From NCBI RefSeq assembly GCF_002939945.1, contig NZ_MDEB01000001.1:1167606-1231605 (forward strand): DNA of 64,000 bases. Reading direction: 5' to 3'. Of the stretch, positions 53,343 through 63,586 are shown piece after piece. How positions within the stretch are numbered: position 1 is the stretch's first letter; each line of letters opens with the position of its first letter. The translations under genes were made by a program, and so were the position numbers. This DNA is from Xanthomonas arboricola pv. populi (GTDB lineage: Bacteria; Pseudomonadota; Gammaproteobacteria; Xanthomonadales; Xanthomonadaceae). A model generated the notes under the pieces. The model was not told the DNA's origin. It made no database searches and saw only the letters and a program-made list of their open reading frames with translations.

Positions 53343-55292
53343 TTACGGCTGCGTCGGCGGGGGCGCCTTGGCCTTGGCGATCATCTCGGCCACCGATGCG
53401 GTGGTGATCGGGTGGTAGCTCGGCTTGGCCTTTTCGAAGGCCTGCTCGGCGAAGGCGATGCCGTCCGGGGTCTTCAACAACTCGGCGTAGATCGGCAGCA
53501 CCAGCTTGCGGCGGCCGACGCGTTCGATGAACCCGCCTGCAGCGGCGCGCGCATCGGTGTAGCCGCTGCGGATCGCCAGCGGATACCAGCGCATGGCGAT
53601 TTCGCCGTTCGGAGTGCCGGTGAAGTGGTAGGCCTCATCCAGCTGCTTGAGCTGCTCGGGCTTGAGCGTGGCGCCCATGCCGCTGAGGAAGTGCACCCAC
53701 TCCTGCGTGCCCCAGTCGCCGGTGACCTGCTTGCTCGGCAGCGTGCCGCTGCCGCTCCAGGCGATGCGTGCGGTGTCCACGATCGAGAAACTGCGCGAGC
53801 GCGCCTTGCTGGCGAAGGCCGGGATGCCGGGCTGCTTCAACCACGCATCCACCTCGGCCGCGCTGACCGTGTTGGGATGCTTGTCCAGCAGGTTCTTCTT
53901 GAGGTAATCGACGAACTGGGCGGTGGTGGCGCTCTGGAACGCATGATCGTCGAACCAGCCGCGCAGGAACGGGTCGAATACCTCGCGTCCGAAACGCTGC
54001 TCCAGAAACTGCAGGAACCACGCGCCCTTGACGTAGGCCACCTGGCTCAGGGCCTCATCGGGGTCGCGCTCGGCCAGCGGCGGCAGTGCCAGCGCCTGGT
54101 CGGCCGGCGCCATGCCCTTCACCTCGGCCAGCAGATCGCCCTGGTCGATCTCACGTTCCATCTCGGCCATCTCGGCGCCATACAGCGCCTCGGTGATGCG
54201 GGCCTGCACGTAGGTGGTGAAGCCTTCGTTGAGCCAGATGTCCTTCCAGCTGGCGTTGGTCACCAGATTGCCCGACCAGCTGTGCGCCAGTTCGTGCGCC
54301 ACCAGCGAGACCAGCGACTTGTCGCCCACGATGACCGTGGGCGTGGCGAAGGTCAGACGCGGATTCTCCATGCCACCGAACGGGAACGACGGCGGCAGTA
54401 CCAGCATGTCGTAACGGCCCCAGCGATACGGGCCGTAGAGTTTTTCGGCGGCACCGATCATCTTTTCGGTGTCTTCGAATTCCTTGGCGGCCTTGTCGGC
54501 CATGGCCGGCTCGGCCCATACGCCCGAGCGCGCGGAAATCGGCTTGAACACCACATCGCCGGCGGCGATCGCCAGCAGATAGGACGGAATCGGCTCGGGC
54601 ATCTTGAAGCTGTAATCGCCGTCGCGCGCGGCCTTGGGGTCGTTGTCGGCGCTCATCAGCACCATCACGTCCGGGCGCGAGGTCACGTGCGCGCCATAGG
54701 TGAAGCGCACGCTCGGCGTGTCCTGCAACGGCACCCAGCTGCGCGCGTGGATCGCCTGCGACTGGCTGAACATGAAAGGCAGCTGTTTGCCTTCGGTCAT
54801 CGACGGCTCAAGCCACTGCAGGCCCGAGGCGGTCGGTGCGGTGTGATAGGTGATCACGACCTTGGCCGGCTGATTCGGCGCCTCGATGGTCAGCTTGCTG
54901 CCGAAGGTCTTGTCGGCCGGCGCCAGCGCGAACTGCAGCGGCGCCAGGCCACCCTTGCCGTCGTCGGCCTGCACCTGCGCGATGCTCAGCTCGCGCGTGT
55001 CCAGCACCAGTTGCTTGGCGGCCTTGTCCTTCCACTCCAGCGTGTAGGTGGCGGTGCCGCCAATCTGCTTGTTGTCGAAATCCAGCTTCAGGTCCAGCGA
55101 CAGATCCTTGATGACTACCAGCTGCGGCTGGGCGTAGGAACTTTCGTCGTGGTTGCGGGCGTCTGCTTTCACGGGGGCCTTGGCGGTGGCGGCCGGCGCG
55201 GCGGTGCTGGCGGCCGGCGGCGTGGACTCATTGGAACAGCCGGCCAGCGCGATGGACACGGCCAGGGACAGCGACAGGAACGGGAAGCGCAT
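53343..55292 (-). CDS. M1-family aminopeptidase lipoprotein (LTA4 hydrolase-like)
   Basis: The 649-residue protein has a lipobox (LAGC, Cys near 19), an Ala/Pro linker, an N-terminal beta domain, and the M1 catalytic core: GGMEN at 306-310 and HELAHSWSGN with H333, H337 and E356. The C-terminal helical domain (about 500-649) is of the leukotriene-A4-hydrolase type. It hydrolyses N-terminal residues of peptides, here probably in the periplasm. ATG 55292 gives the lipobox at the right distance; longer frames (55322 or 55463) are not needed. Confidence 0.9.
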   Translation of the reverse strand: MRFPFLSLSLAVSIALAGCSNESTPPAASTAAPAATAKAPVKADARNHDESSYAQPQLVVIKDLSLDLKLDFDNKQIGGTATYTLEWKDKAAKQLVLDTRELSIAQVQADDGKGGLAPLQFALAPADKTFGSKLTIEAPNQPAKVVITYHTAPTASGLQWLEPSMTEGKQLPFMFSQSQAIHARSWVPLQDTPSVRFTYGAHVTSRPDVMVLMSADNDPKAARDGDYSFKMPEPIPSYLLAIAAGDVVFKPISARSGVWAEPAMADKAAKEFEDTEKMIGAAEKLYGPYRWGRYDMLVLPPSFPFGGMENPRLTFATPTVIVGDKSLVSLVAHELAHSWSGNLVTNASWKDIWLNEGFTTYVQARITEALYGAEMAEMEREIDQGDLLAEVKGMAPADQALALPPLAERDPDEALSQVAYVKGAWFLQFLEQRFGREVFDPFLRGWFDDHAFQSATTAQFVDYLKKNLLDKHPNTVSAAEVDAWLKQPGIPAFASKARSRSFSIVDTARIAWSGSGTLPSKQVTGDWGTQEWVHFLSGMGATLKPEQLKQLDEAYHFTGTPNGEIAMRWYPLAIRSGYTDARAAAGGFIERVGRRKLVLPIYAELLKTPDGIAFAEQAFEKAKPSYHPITTASVAEMIAKAKAPPPTQP

Positions 55293-55522
55293 CGACGGCA
55301 CCGCAGCGAGGGAATAGGGCATTTTAACGCCCCGGGCCGTCGCCTGCCCGTGCGGCGCCAGGCGGGCACCTGGCGGCCGGTCAAGCTTCGGCAGCGGAGG
55401 ACCATGCCCATGTCGCTGCCTGGATCGGCGCGAACCGTCTGCAGCAGGCGTGGCGTGATGCATGTCGCCACTGCGCAGCGCGCAGCAGCCTGTGGCCCGG
55501 CCGCCAGGTATCTCCGGATCGC

Positions 55523-56413
55523 CTAGACCACCGGATGATTGCGCGGGCTGTCATGCCCGTCGCGCACCAGCCGCCGGCCGCCGGAGAACTTGGCGCGATA
55601 CATCGCCGCATCGGCGCGGCGATACAGCTCGGTGGCATCCAGGCCCCGCTCGCACACCGCGCTGCCGACGCTCACATGCAGCGGCGCTTCGTCGGCATCC
55701 TCGCGTTCGAGCGTCGACAGCCATTGATTGAGCTTGCGCGTGGCGTCGTCTTCGCTGGCATGCACGCCGATCATGAATTCATCGCCGCCCCAGCGTCCGA
55801 TCCAGTCCTGCGCACCCAGCCAGCCGTAGGCCGATTCCACCAGCCGCACCAGCACGCGATCGCCGGCCGGATGGCCGAAGCGATCGTTGATCGGCTTGAG
55901 GTTGTCCATGTCCAGCACGAAGAGCACGAACGGCCAGCCTTCGCGTTGCGCGGCGGTGACCGAATCGCGCATCGCCTGCTCGCATCCGCGCCGGTTCAAG
56001 GCCTCGGTCAGCGGGTCGAACAAGGCGTGCTTCTTGAGATCGCGCACGCCGGCATCGATGCCGCGCAGGCTGCGATTGATTCCGCGCAGCAACCGCCCCA
56101 GCTCGTCGTCGCCATGTTCGGGCAGGCTGGGCAGACGTTGGTCGGCGTAATACGCATCCAGTGCGTCGGCGGCGATGCGCAGCGGTGCGAGCAGGCGATA
56201 CAGAGCCGACAAGGTCGCCGCGGTGCCTGCCAGCGTGGCCAGCAGCGCCACGATCACCACCGACCATAGTGGGCGCCCGCTCAACTCGCTTTGCGCTGCC
56301 AGCCAGGCGATCAACAACAGCAGCGGCAGGTGGATGCCGACAAAGGTCACCGCCAGCAGCTTGGCACTGAAGGAACGGGGAAACACGTGCGACAACCCTG
56401 CGTACAAGCGCAT
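55523..56413 (-). CDS. Membrane diguanylate cyclase (GGDEF)
   Basis: The 296-residue protein has two membrane helices (about 17-40 and 48-72), a HAMP-like linker (LYRLLAPLRIAADALDAYY), and a GGDEF domain with LTEALNRRGCE, DMDNLKPINDRFGH and the active site RWGGDEFMI near residue 220. It makes cyclic di-GMP, a regulator of motility, biofilm and virulence in Xanthomonas. An RxxD inhibitory site is not obvious upstream. ATG 56413 is preferred; the track-long version would add a non-homologous tail. Confidence 0.9.
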   Translation of the reverse strand: MRLYAGLSHVFPRSFSAKLLAVTFVGIHLPLLLLIAWLAAQSELSGRPLWSVVIVALLATLAGTAATLSALYRLLAPLRIAADALDAYYADQRLPSLPEHGDDELGRLLRGINRSLRGIDAGVRDLKKHALFDPLTEALNRRGCEQAMRDSVTAAQREGWPFVLFVLDMDNLKPINDRFGHPAGDRVLVRLVESAYGWLGAQDWIGRWGGDEFMIGVHASEDDATRKLNQWLSTLEREDADEAPLHVSVGSAVCERGLDATELYRRADAAMYRAKFSGGRRLVRDGHDSPRNHPVV

Positions 56414-56616
56414 CCACGTCTCCGGCAAAAGAGCGCCCAGTGTCGCCGACCGTTGGTGGAGCCGGCGCGACGGGAGTCTCAAAAGTTTGTCGGCAAACGC
56501 ACACGCGCAGACTGCGATCGTGCGGCAAGCGAACACGAGCATGGCCTGCTCGCGCGGTGTCCGGCGCGTGGTATTGGCCGGACTGGAGACTCAGATCACG
56601 CCGCGTCGGATCCGGG

Positions 56617-57378
56617 TCAGATCTTGTAGCCGGAGTGGATCGCCACGATGCCGCCGGTCAGGTTCTTGTAGTGGCAACGCGCGAACCCGGCCTCGCCCAT
56701 CATGCCCTTGAGCGATTCCTGCGGCGGGTGCTTGCGGATGCTTTCTGCCAGATACTGGTAGCTATCGGCATCGCGTGCGAACAGCTGGCCCAGCCTGGGC
56801 AGGATCTTGAACGAGTGGAAGTCGTAGATCGGCTTGAACCAGTCGGTGGTGACTTCGGAAAATTCCAGCACCCGCGCCTGCCCGCCCACCTTCAATACGC
56901 GATACATCTCGCGCAGCGCGGCATCCTTGTCGGTGACGTTGCGCAGGCCAAAGGAAATGGTCACCAGATCGAAGCTCTGATCCGGGAACGGCAGCGCCTC
57001 GGCATTGCATTGCACGTAATCGAAGCCGGCCACCAGGCCGCGATTGGTCAGCCGGTCGCGGCCCACCGACAACATGCCTGCGTTGATGTCGCCCAGCACC
57101 ACCGCGCCTTCGTTGCCGACGCGCTCTTTGAGCAGCACGGCGATGTCGCCGGTGCCACCGGCAAGGTCCAGCACACGGTCGCCCGGCTTCACCTGCGCGG
57201 TCGCCACGAAGTAGCGTTTCCATGCGCGGTGCACGCCCAGACTCATCAGATCGTTCATCAGGTCGTAGTTGCGCGCGACCGAGGTGAACACTTCGCCGAC
57301 CAGCTTCTGCTTGTCCTTGGCAGCGACATCGCGGAAGCCGAAATGGGTGGTACCGGAGGTATAGGGGGATTCGCTCAT
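56617..57378 (-). CDS. ubiE: Demethylmenaquinone/ubiquinone C-methyltransferase
   Basis: The 253-residue SAM methyltransferase catalyses a C-methylation in ubiquinone synthesis. Signatures are THFGFRDV near the start, [18 protein letters not shown], motif [25 protein letters not shown], and [22 protein letters not shown]. Length is normal for UbiE. It is divergent from the MFS gene with only 29 bases between starts. Confidence 0.97.
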   Translation of the reverse strand: MSESPYTSGTTHFGFRDVAAKDKQKLVGEVFTSVARNYDLMNDLMSLGVHRAWKRYFVATAQVKPGDRVLDLAGGTGDIAVLLKERVGNEGAVVLGDINAGMLSVGRDRLTNRGLVAGFDYVQCNAEALPFPDQSFDLVTISFGLRNVTDKDAALREMYRVLKVGGQARVLEFSEVTTDWFKPIYDFHSFKILPRLGQLFARDADSYQYLAESIRKHPPQESLKGMMGEAGFARCHYKNLTGGIVAIHSGYKI

Positions 57379-57407
57379 GGGCGGATTATCGCACTGCTGA
57401 CGCCGCC

Positions 57408-59114
57408 ATGACCGCAACCGGACCACAATCACCGCCTTTCCTGCGACGGCCCTGCGAGCCTTACGTGCACGACAAGTACGTCCAGCGCGACTGGCAGCCC
57501 CACGAGAAGCCCACCCTGCCCGGGTCGGCCTCCACGCCCCTGCACTCCACCCGGCGCCGCATCCAGTACGGGCTGGTGGGCGTGGTGGTGGCGCTGACCG
57601 GCGGACTGAGCAATGCGCTGGTCACCGCCAACCTGACCTATCTGCAGGGCACGCTGGGCGCCTACGCCACCGAAATGGCGTGGCTGCCGGCCGCCTACGT
57701 AATGACCAACATGTCGGCCAACCTGCTGCTGGTGAAGTTTCGCCAGCAGTTCGGGCTGCGGCGCTTCACCGAGATCTTCCTGGCGCTGTATGCGGCCATC
57801 GCCTTGGCGCATCTGTTCGTGCACAGCCTGAGCTCGGCGATCACCGTGCGTGCTGCGCACGGATTGGTGGGCGCCGCGCTCAGCTCGCTGGGGCTGTATT
57901 ACGTGATTCAAGCGTTTCCGGCCAGATACCGGCTCAAGGCGGTGGTGACCGGGCTGGGGGTGACCCAGCTGGCGCTGCCGTTGGCGCGAGTGGTCTCCAC
58001 CGATTTGCTGGAATTTGCGCAGTGGCAGGGCCTGTACCTGTTCGAACTCGGCCTGGCGGTGTTCGCGCTGGCCTGCGTGCTGGCGCTCAAGCTGCCGCCG
58101 AGCGATCGCTATCGCGTGTTCGAGCCGCTGGATTTCCTCACTTTCGGCCTGTTCGCAGCCGGTTCGGCCGGTCTGGCGGCGGTGCTGTCGCTGGGGCGGC
58201 TGCTGTGGTGGACCAGCACGCCGTGGCTGGGCGTGGTGCTGGCGGCCTCCATCGTGCTGCTGTCCACGGCGGCGTGGATCGAGCACAACCGCCGCAACCC
58301 GATGATCAACACGCGCTGGCTGGCCAGCGGCGACATGCTGCGGCTGGGCCTGGCGATCCTGCTGATCCGGCTGGTGCTGTCCGAGCAGAGCACCGGCGCG
58401 ATCGGCTTTTTCCAGACCCTGGGACTGGCCAACACGCAACTGCAGACCCTGTTCGCGCTGATGTTGCTGGGCGCGGTGGTCGGTGTGGCCGCCAGCGCGT
58501 GGCTGATCAATCCGGCGCGGGTGGCCGAGCACCTGATCATCGCGGTGGCGGCGATCTGCGTCGGCTGCTTCATGGATGCCCATGCCACCAGCCTCACCCG
58601 CCCGGAGCAGATGTACGTCAGCCAGTTCCTGCTCGCCTTTGGCAGCACCTTCTTCATCGGCCCGGCGATGGTGGCCGGGCTGGGCCGGGTCATCGCGCAG
58701 CCGGGCAATCTGATCAGCTTCATCGTGCTGTTCGGCATGGCGCAGAACATGGGCGGTCTGCTCGGCAGCGCGCTGCTCGGCACCGTGCAGGTGCTGCGCG
58801 AGAAATACCATTCCAGCCAGCTGGTCGAACATCTGGCATTGACCGACCCGCAAGTGGCCGCACGCGTGCAGGCCTATGCGGCTGTGTACGGCCGCAGCAT
58901 CGGCGACCCGGCCCTGCGCCAGGCCCAGGGCGTACGCGCACTGGGCAGCGTGGCCACGCGCGAAGCCAATGTGCTCGCCTACAACGACGTGTTCCTGTTG
59001 ATCGGCTGCATCGCCATCGCCACCGGGCTATGGATCCTGTCCGTGCTGGTGTGGCGGCGTTATCTGCGCCCACCCGCTTCGCCTCCCTCTCCTGCTTCCA
59101 CAGCGCGCCCATGA
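57408..59114 (+). CDS. MFS transporter of the EmrB/DHA2 type
   Basis: The 568-residue protein has a hydrophilic N-terminus of about 50 residues and about 14 hydrophobic segments from residue 55. Family-like traits are the first-helix [17 protein letters not shown] region, [20 protein letters not shown] and conserved loop residues between helices 2 and 3. With the HlyD-type gene that overlaps its stop, it would form an efflux pump across the inner membrane. The substrate is unknown. The start ATG 57408 lies 29 bases from the ubiE start; a shorter version from an internal GTG (57463) is possible. Confidence 0.88.
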   Translation: MTATGPQSPPFLRRPCEPYVHDKYVQRDWQPHEKPTLPGSASTPLHSTRRRIQYGLVGVVVALTGGLSNALVTANLTYLQGTLGAYATEMAWLPAAYVMTNMSANLLLVKFRQQFGLRRFTEIFLALYAAIALAHLFVHSLSSAITVRAAHGLVGAALSSLGLYYVIQAFPARYRLKAVVTGLGVTQLALPLARVVSTDLLEFAQWQGLYLFELGLAVFALACVLALKLPPSDRYRVFEPLDFLTFGLFAAGSAGLAAVLSLGRLLWWTSTPWLGVVLAASIVLLSTAAWIEHNRRNPMINTRWLASGDMLRLGLAILLIRLVLSEQSTGAIGFFQTLGLANTQLQTLFALMLLGAVVGVAASAWLINPARVAEHLIIAVAAICVGCFMDAHATSLTRPEQMYVSQFLLAFGSTFFIGPAMVAGLGRVIAQPGNLISFIVLFGMAQNMGGLLGSALLGTVQVLREKYHSSQLVEHLALTDPQVAARVQAYAAVYGRSIGDPALRQAQGVRALGSVATREANVLAYNDVFLLIGCIAIATGLWILSVLVWRRYLRPPASPPSPASTARP

Positions 59115-60199
59115 ATACACCTGCAGATTCAACGTCTCCTGCCGATCGGCAACGACGCAGACGTCGCCGCATCGGTGGCGTGATCGGCTTCGGCGGGCTG
59201 GCCCTGCTCGGCGTCGCATTGGTGCTGTACGCATGGCGGTTGCCGCCGTTCGTCAGCGCCCTCGAGCGCACCGAGAACGCGATGGTGCATGGCCAGATCA
59301 CGGTGATCGCGCCGCAGGTCAGCGGCTATGTCACCGATGTGCCGGTGCAGGACTTCGCCCACGTCAAACACGGCCAGTTGCTGGCCAAAATCGACGACCG
59401 CATCTACGCCCAGCAGCTCGAGCAGGCCAGGGCGCAGCTGCAGACCGCGCAGGCCAACCTGTCCAACTGGGACCAGCAGCGGCATAGCGCCGCTGCCACC
59501 ATCGCCGAACAACGCGCCGCACTGAGCAGCAACCAGGCCCAGCGCGACCGCACCCGCTCGGCGTATGCGCGTACGCAACAGCTGGCCGACCGGAAGCTGG
59601 TGTCCGAACAGGACCGCGACACCGCCTTCGCCGCGCGGGCGCAGGCCGATGCCGGCGTGGCTCAGGCGCGTGCCGCCGTGCAGGCCGCCGAAGAGAACGC
59701 GCGCAGCGTCACCGTCAATCGCGCCGCCCTGAAAGCGGCGGTGGCCAACGCGCAGGCGGCCGTGCAACTGGCGCAGATCAATCTGGACAACACGCGCATC
59801 CTGGCCCCGCGCGATGGCCAGCTTGGCCAGCTCGGGGTGCGCCAGGGCGCCTACGTCACCAATGGCACGCAGCTGATGTCGCTGGTGCCGGACACGCTAT
59901 GGATCGTGGCCAATTTCAAGGAAACCCAGATGGCGAAGATCCGCATCGGGCAGCGCGCCAGTTTCACCGTGGATGCGCTGGACAATGCGCGTCTGCACGG
60001 GCGCGTGCAGGACATCTCCCCGGCAGCCGGCTCGGAATTCAGCGTGCTGCCGGCCGACAACGCCACCGGCAACTTCGTCAAGATCGCCCAGCGCATTCCA
60101 CTGCGCATCAGCGTGGATCCCGACCAGGCGCTGGCACCGCGGCTGCGCCCGGGCATGTCGGTGGTGGTGGCGATCGACACCGACAGCGCGGTCGACTGA
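59111..60199 (+). CDS. HlyD/EmrA-type membrane-fusion protein
   Basis: The 362-residue protein has one N-terminal membrane helix (about 21-41), a lipoyl-like half motif (ITVIAPQVSGYVTDVPVQDFAHVKHGQLLAKID), a long coiled-coil hairpin (about 95-210) and the second lipoyl half (TRILAPRDGQLGQLGVRQGAYV). It bridges the MFS pump to the outer membrane. The ATG overlaps the MFS stop as ATGA, so they are co-translated. Confidence 0.92.
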   Translation: MNTPADSTSPADRQRRRRRRIGGVIGFGGLALLGVALVLYAWRLPPFVSALERTENAMVHGQITVIAPQVSGYVTDVPVQDFAHVKHGQLLAKIDDRIYAQQLEQARAQLQTAQANLSNWDQQRHSAAATIAEQRAALSSNQAQRDRTRSAYARTQQLADRKLVSEQDRDTAFAARAQADAGVAQARAAVQAAEENARSVTVNRAALKAAVANAQAAVQLAQINLDNTRILAPRDGQLGQLGVRQGAYVTNGTQLMSLVPDTLWIVANFKETQMAKIRIGQRASFTVDALDNARLHGRVQDISPAAGSEFSVLPADNATGNFVKIAQRIPLRISVDPDQALAPRLRPGMSVVVAIDTDSAVD

Positions 60200-60225
60200 A
60201 GCGACACAGCCGCTATCATGCGGTG

Positions 60226-60726
60226 ATGTCGTCCCGGTCCCCACCCTCGCTGAACTGGCAGTGCCTGCGCTTCGACCAACTGAGCACCACGCAGCTGTAC
60301 GCGCTGCTGCGGCTGCGCTCGGATGTGTTCGTGGTGGAGCAGCAATGCGCGTATCCGGAGCTGGATGGCAAGGACAGCTTGCCAGGTGTGCTGCATCTGC
60401 TCGGCAGCACCCACGACGATGCATTGGCCGCCTATCTGCGCATCTTGCCGCACGGTGTGAGTTATCCAGAACCGAGCATCGGCCGGGTAGTGATTGCCGC
60501 CGCGCAGCGCGGCCACGGCTTCGCCCATGCGCTGCTACGCGAAGGCTTGCGCGTGGTGCAGCAACACTGGCCTACCAGCGCAGTGCAACTCGGCGCGCAG
60601 GCGCACCTGCAGGCGTTCTACGCAGCACACGGTTTTACGCCCTCGTCCACACCGTATCTGGAAGACGGCATTCCCCACATCGACATGCTGCGTCGCGCCG
60701 ACGCCGCCACCCAGGAGCCTGCATGA
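60226..60726 (+). CDS. GNAT acetyltransferase, ElaA-like
   Basis: The 166-residue protein matches ElaA: LYALLRLRSDVFVVEQQCAYPELDGKD, AAYLRILP, IGRVVIAAAQRGHGFAHALL (acetyl-CoA loop), and LQAFYAAHGFTPSSTPYLEDGIPHIDM. It probably acetylates a small molecule or protein with acetyl-CoA; the substrate of ElaA is not established. It lies 26 bases after the HlyD gene and overlaps the deaminase gene by four bases. Confidence 0.9.
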   Translation: MSSRSPPSLNWQCLRFDQLSTTQLYALLRLRSDVFVVEQQCAYPELDGKDSLPGVLHLLGSTHDDALAAYLRILPHGVSYPEPSIGRVVIAAAQRGHGFAHALLREGLRVVQQHWPTSAVQLGAQAHLQAFYAAHGFTPSSTPYLEDGIPHIDMLRRADAATQEPA

Positions 60727-61178
60727 TCACCACCCCCGACTACCGCGCCCTGCTCGACACCGCCATTGCCGAAGCCCGCCAGGGGCTGGCCGAAGGCGGC
60801 ATCCCGATCGGCGCGGCGCTGTATCACAACGACGGGCGCCTGCTCGGTTGTGGTCACAACCGCCGCGTGCAGGAAAACGATCCCTCCGTGCATGGCGAAA
60901 CCGATGCCTTCCGCAAGGCCGGCCGGCAACGCCGCTACAAGGACACCATCATGGTCACCACGCTGGCGCCCTGCTGGTACTGCAGCGGACTGGTGCGCCA
61001 GTTCAATATCGGTACCGTGGTGGTCGGCGAGTCGGTCACCTTCCAGGGCGGTGTGTCGTGGCTACGCGAGCATGGCGTCAACGTCATCGACCTGCAGAGC
61101 CAGGAATGCATCGACCTGCTGGGCGGCTATATCTCGGCCAACCCCGACGTGTGGAACGAGGATATCGGCGAGGACTGA
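60723..61178 (+). CDS. Fungal-type cytosine deaminase-like zinc enzyme
   Basis: The 151-residue protein has the zinc motif HGETDAF (His and catalytic Glu) and PCWYC (two Cys). Beyond that it resembles yeast cytosine deaminase Fcy1 along its length: GGIPIGAALYHNDG, YKDTIMVTTLAPC, VVVGESVTF, and the C-terminal WNEDIGED. Bacterial CodA is unrelated, so this is an uncommon type in proteobacteria. It should deaminate cytosine (or a similar base) to uracil in the cytoplasm. It overlaps the ElaA gene by four bases at the end of the efflux operon. Confidence 0.88.
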   Translation: MITTPDYRALLDTAIAEARQGLAEGGIPIGAALYHNDGRLLGCGHNRRVQENDPSVHGETDAFRKAGRQRRYKDTIMVTTLAPCWYCSGLVRQFNIGTVVVGESVTFQGGVSWLREHGVNVIDLQSQECIDLLGGYISANPDVWNEDIGED

Positions 61179-61288
61179 GCGGTTTGCCGGATTTAGGTTG
61201 GCTGTGCAGTGCAGGTGGTTGCCAAGGTGAAGGTCCATTGCAGGGCCGATGATCTGAGCCTTCGTTGCAGGGGTGCTGATCTGCGGCT

Positions 61289-61421
61289 TTGCTGCAGGGC
61301 CCTTGCCCGCCCACCATCGCAGGACACGCCGCAAGTACGTCCTTGTAGGCTCTAGCGCGGCATCCATGCCGCTCAAGGTCCCGCGACGGTAGGCGGGCAA
61401 GGACCGGTCGAGATGGTCGGT
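61289..61421. repeat. Palindromic element A, copy 1
   Basis: Inverted arms CTTGCCCGCCCACC.. and ..GGCGGGCAAGG enclose about 70 bases, followed by a TCGAGATGGTCGGT tail. Copy 2 lies at 61581-61714. Confidence 0.85.
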
Positions 61422-61455
61422 GTGCATGTCTTTAAAAAAAGTCAGCACACTGTCT

Positions 61456-61570
61456 GGTGCGGTGTCCTCGCCGATTGCGGGACCGTGTGGCGGCATGGAT
61501 GCCGCCACCGAGCCCCCCAGGGACGGGTTCACGGCGTGTCCCGCAAGCGGTGTGGGCGCCGCGCTCTCGA
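61456..61570. repeat. Palindromic element B, copy 1
   Basis: Begins GCGGTGTCCTCGCCGATTGC and ends with a matching GTCCCGC..GGGCGCCGCGC block; an internal GGCGGCATGGATGCCGCC palindrome lies between. Copy 2 lies at 61849-61965. Confidence 0.85.
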
Positions 61571-61580
61571 CGCTTCGAGT

Positions 61581-61714
61581 TTGCTGCAGGGCCCTTGCCC
61601 GCCCACCATCGCGGGACACGCTGCAAGTACGTCCTTGTAAGCTCTTACGCGGCATCCATGCCGCGTAAGGTCCCGCGACGGTGGGCGGGCAAGGACCAAG
61701 TCGAGATGGTCGGT
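61581..61714. repeat. Palindromic element A, copy 2
   Basis: Close to copy 1 (61289-61421) with its terminal arms almost perfectly complementary over 24 bases (CTTGCCCGCCCACCATCGCG versus the facing end). Confidence 0.85.
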
Positions 61715-61848
61715 ATGCTTAATTAAGAGCAGTAAGGGCAGTAAGGGCAGTGCGTGATGCTCGTTGTTTGATCCTGATGCGCCGGCGCAACATCCGGCGT
61801 AAGTCGAGCGATAAGCAGCTTTTTGCGTGACCACCGAACAACTCTTTG

Positions 61849-61965
61849 GCGCGGTGCCCTCGCCGATTGCGGGACCCTTGGCGGCATGGATGTCGCCAAG
61901 GAGCCTCCACGGAAGGATTCACGGCGTGTCCCGCGAGCGGTGAGGGCGCCGCGCCCTCGACCGAC
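61849..61965. repeat. Palindromic element B, copy 2
   Basis: Same organisation as copy 1 at 61456-61570; the internal palindrome reads GGCGGCATGGATGTCGCC. The two copies share most positions but differ by scattered substitutions. Confidence 0.85.
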
Positions 61966-62109
61966 TCGGCTTTTGACTGCATCTGACGGGATGCGGCTGA
62001 CAAAAACCACCGCGCTCACTCCCGTTTCGTTATCCCTCACTGATGCGCTCGCAATGCACTCGGTGTATCTGCGCATTGCATTCGACATCGGCAAGCAGGT
62101 GCAATGCGC

Positions 62110-63477
62110 TCAGAGAATGTAGCGGCTCAGGTCCGGGTCCTGCACCAGCTCGCCGAGCTGCGCATCGACATAGGCCGCATCGACGGTGACGCTCTGCCCG
62201 TCGCGATCCGGTGCCTCGTAGCTCAGCACATCGAGCAGACGCTCCAGCACCGTGTGCAGGCGGCGCGCGCCGATGTTTTCCTGCCGCTCGTTGACCTGCG
62301 CGGCGATCTCGGCCAGGCGCTCCACCGCATCGGCGCCGAAGGTCAGGCTCACGCCCTCGGTCTGCAGCAGGGCTTCGTACTGCTTGATCAGCGCCGCCTT
62401 GGGCTCGGTGAGGATGCGCACGAAATCGGACTTGGTCAGCGCGGTCAATTCGACGCGGATCGGGAAACGGCCCTGCAATTCGGGAATCAGATCGCTGGGC
62501 TTGGCCAGATGGAATGCGCCCGACGCGATGAACAGGATATGGTCGGTCTTGACCGTGCCGTACTTGGTCGACACGTTGGAGCCTTCCACCAGCGGCAGCA
62601 GATCGCGCTGCACGCCTTCGCGACTGACATCGCCGCCATTGGAGCCGGCTTCACCCCGCTTGGCGACCTTGTCGATCTCATCGATGAACACGATGCCGTG
62701 CTGCTCGCAGGCCTCGATCGCCGCCGTGCGCACATCGTCTTCGTTGACCAGCTTGCCGGCTTCTTCTTCGATCAGCAGCGGGCGCGCGGCCTTGATGGTG
62801 AGCTTGCGCTTCTGCGACTTGCCGCTGCCTAGATTGGAGAACATCTGCCGCAGCTGCTGGCCCATTTCTTCCATGCCCGGCGGGGTCATGATGTCCATGC
62901 TGGCGTTGACCGCCACTTCCAGCTCGATCTCGCGCTCGTCCAGCTCGCCGTTGCGCAACATGCGGCGGAACTTGATGCGGGTGTCATTGTCCTGCGACGA
63001 GGGCTCGTTGCGCGCCGCCTCCGGATCGAAGCCGATGCCGGCCGCACGGCGCGGCAACAGCGCATCCAGGATGCGATCTTCGGCACGCTCCTCGGCCTGG
63101 TTGCGCACGCGCACCTTGGCCTGTTCACGATACAGCTTGACCGAGGTGTCGGCCAGATCGCGAATGATCTGCTCCACATCCTTGCCGACATAGCCGACTT
63201 CGGTAAAGCGCGTGGCTTCGACCTTGACGAACGGCGCATTGGCCAACGTGGCCAGACGCCGCGCGATCTCGGTCTTGCCGACGCCGGTCGGACCGATCAT
63301 CAGGATGTTCTTGGGCATCACTTCGTTGCGCAGCTCTTCGGGCAGCTGCATGCGGCGCCAGCGATTGCGCAGCGCGATGGCAACCGCACGCTTGGCGTCG
63401 TGCTGGCCGACGATATGACGGTCGAGCTCCTGCACGATTTCGCGCGGAGTCATGGTGGCGGTATCGATGTTGGGCAT
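62110..63477 (-). CDS. hslU: ATP-dependent protease ATPase subunit HslU
   Basis: The 455-residue AAA+ unfoldase pairs with the HslV peptidase. It has Walker [10 protein letters not shown] near residues 62-70, the pore loop in GYVGKD, the intermediate domain (about 110-240), Walker B VFIDEID near 270, and the C-terminal RYIL tail that docks into HslV. It lies 109 bases after hslV on the same strand, separated by GGGAATCG repeats. The two genes probably share one promoter upstream of hslV, outside the window. Confidence 0.98.
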   Translation of the reverse strand: MPNIDTATMTPREIVQELDRHIVGQHDAKRAVAIALRNRWRRMQLPEELRNEVMPKNILMIGPTGVGKTEIARRLATLANAPFVKVEATRFTEVGYVGKDVEQIIRDLADTSVKLYREQAKVRVRNQAEERAEDRILDALLPRRAAGIGFDPEAARNEPSSQDNDTRIKFRRMLRNGELDEREIELEVAVNASMDIMTPPGMEEMGQQLRQMFSNLGSGKSQKRKLTIKAARPLLIEEEAGKLVNEDDVRTAAIEACEQHGIVFIDEIDKVAKRGEAGSNGGDVSREGVQRDLLPLVEGSNVSTKYGTVKTDHILFIASGAFHLAKPSDLIPELQGRFPIRVELTALTKSDFVRILTEPKAALIKQYEALLQTEGVSLTFGADAVERLAEIAAQVNERQENIGARRLHTVLERLLDVLSYEAPDRDGQSVTVDAAYVDAQLGELVQDPDLSRYIL

Positions 63478-63586
63478 TGGGGAATCGAGAATGGGGAAAG
63501 GGGAATCGCAAGCGCGAAATCAAGAGCCTATGTCGTCGGAGTGGAACCAAAACCGCTGTTGCGATTCCCGATTCCCCACTCCCGAT
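63478..63586. repeat. GGGAATCG-type inverted repeat between hslV and hslU
   Basis: GGGAATCG-like units (63478-63508) face complementary units (63562-63590) across about 50 bases. The hairpin lies in the hslV-hslU message and could tune the ratio of the two proteins. Confidence 0.8.

Larger units (their letters stand above)
61179..62109. other. 931-base intergenic region filled with palindromic elements
   Basis: Two repeat families, each with two copies, occupy about half the region (A: 61289-61421 and 61581-61714; B: 61456-61570 and 61849-61965). A short tandem GCAGTAAGG (about 61729-61752) is also present. No gene or RNA was recognised. Confidence 0.75.
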
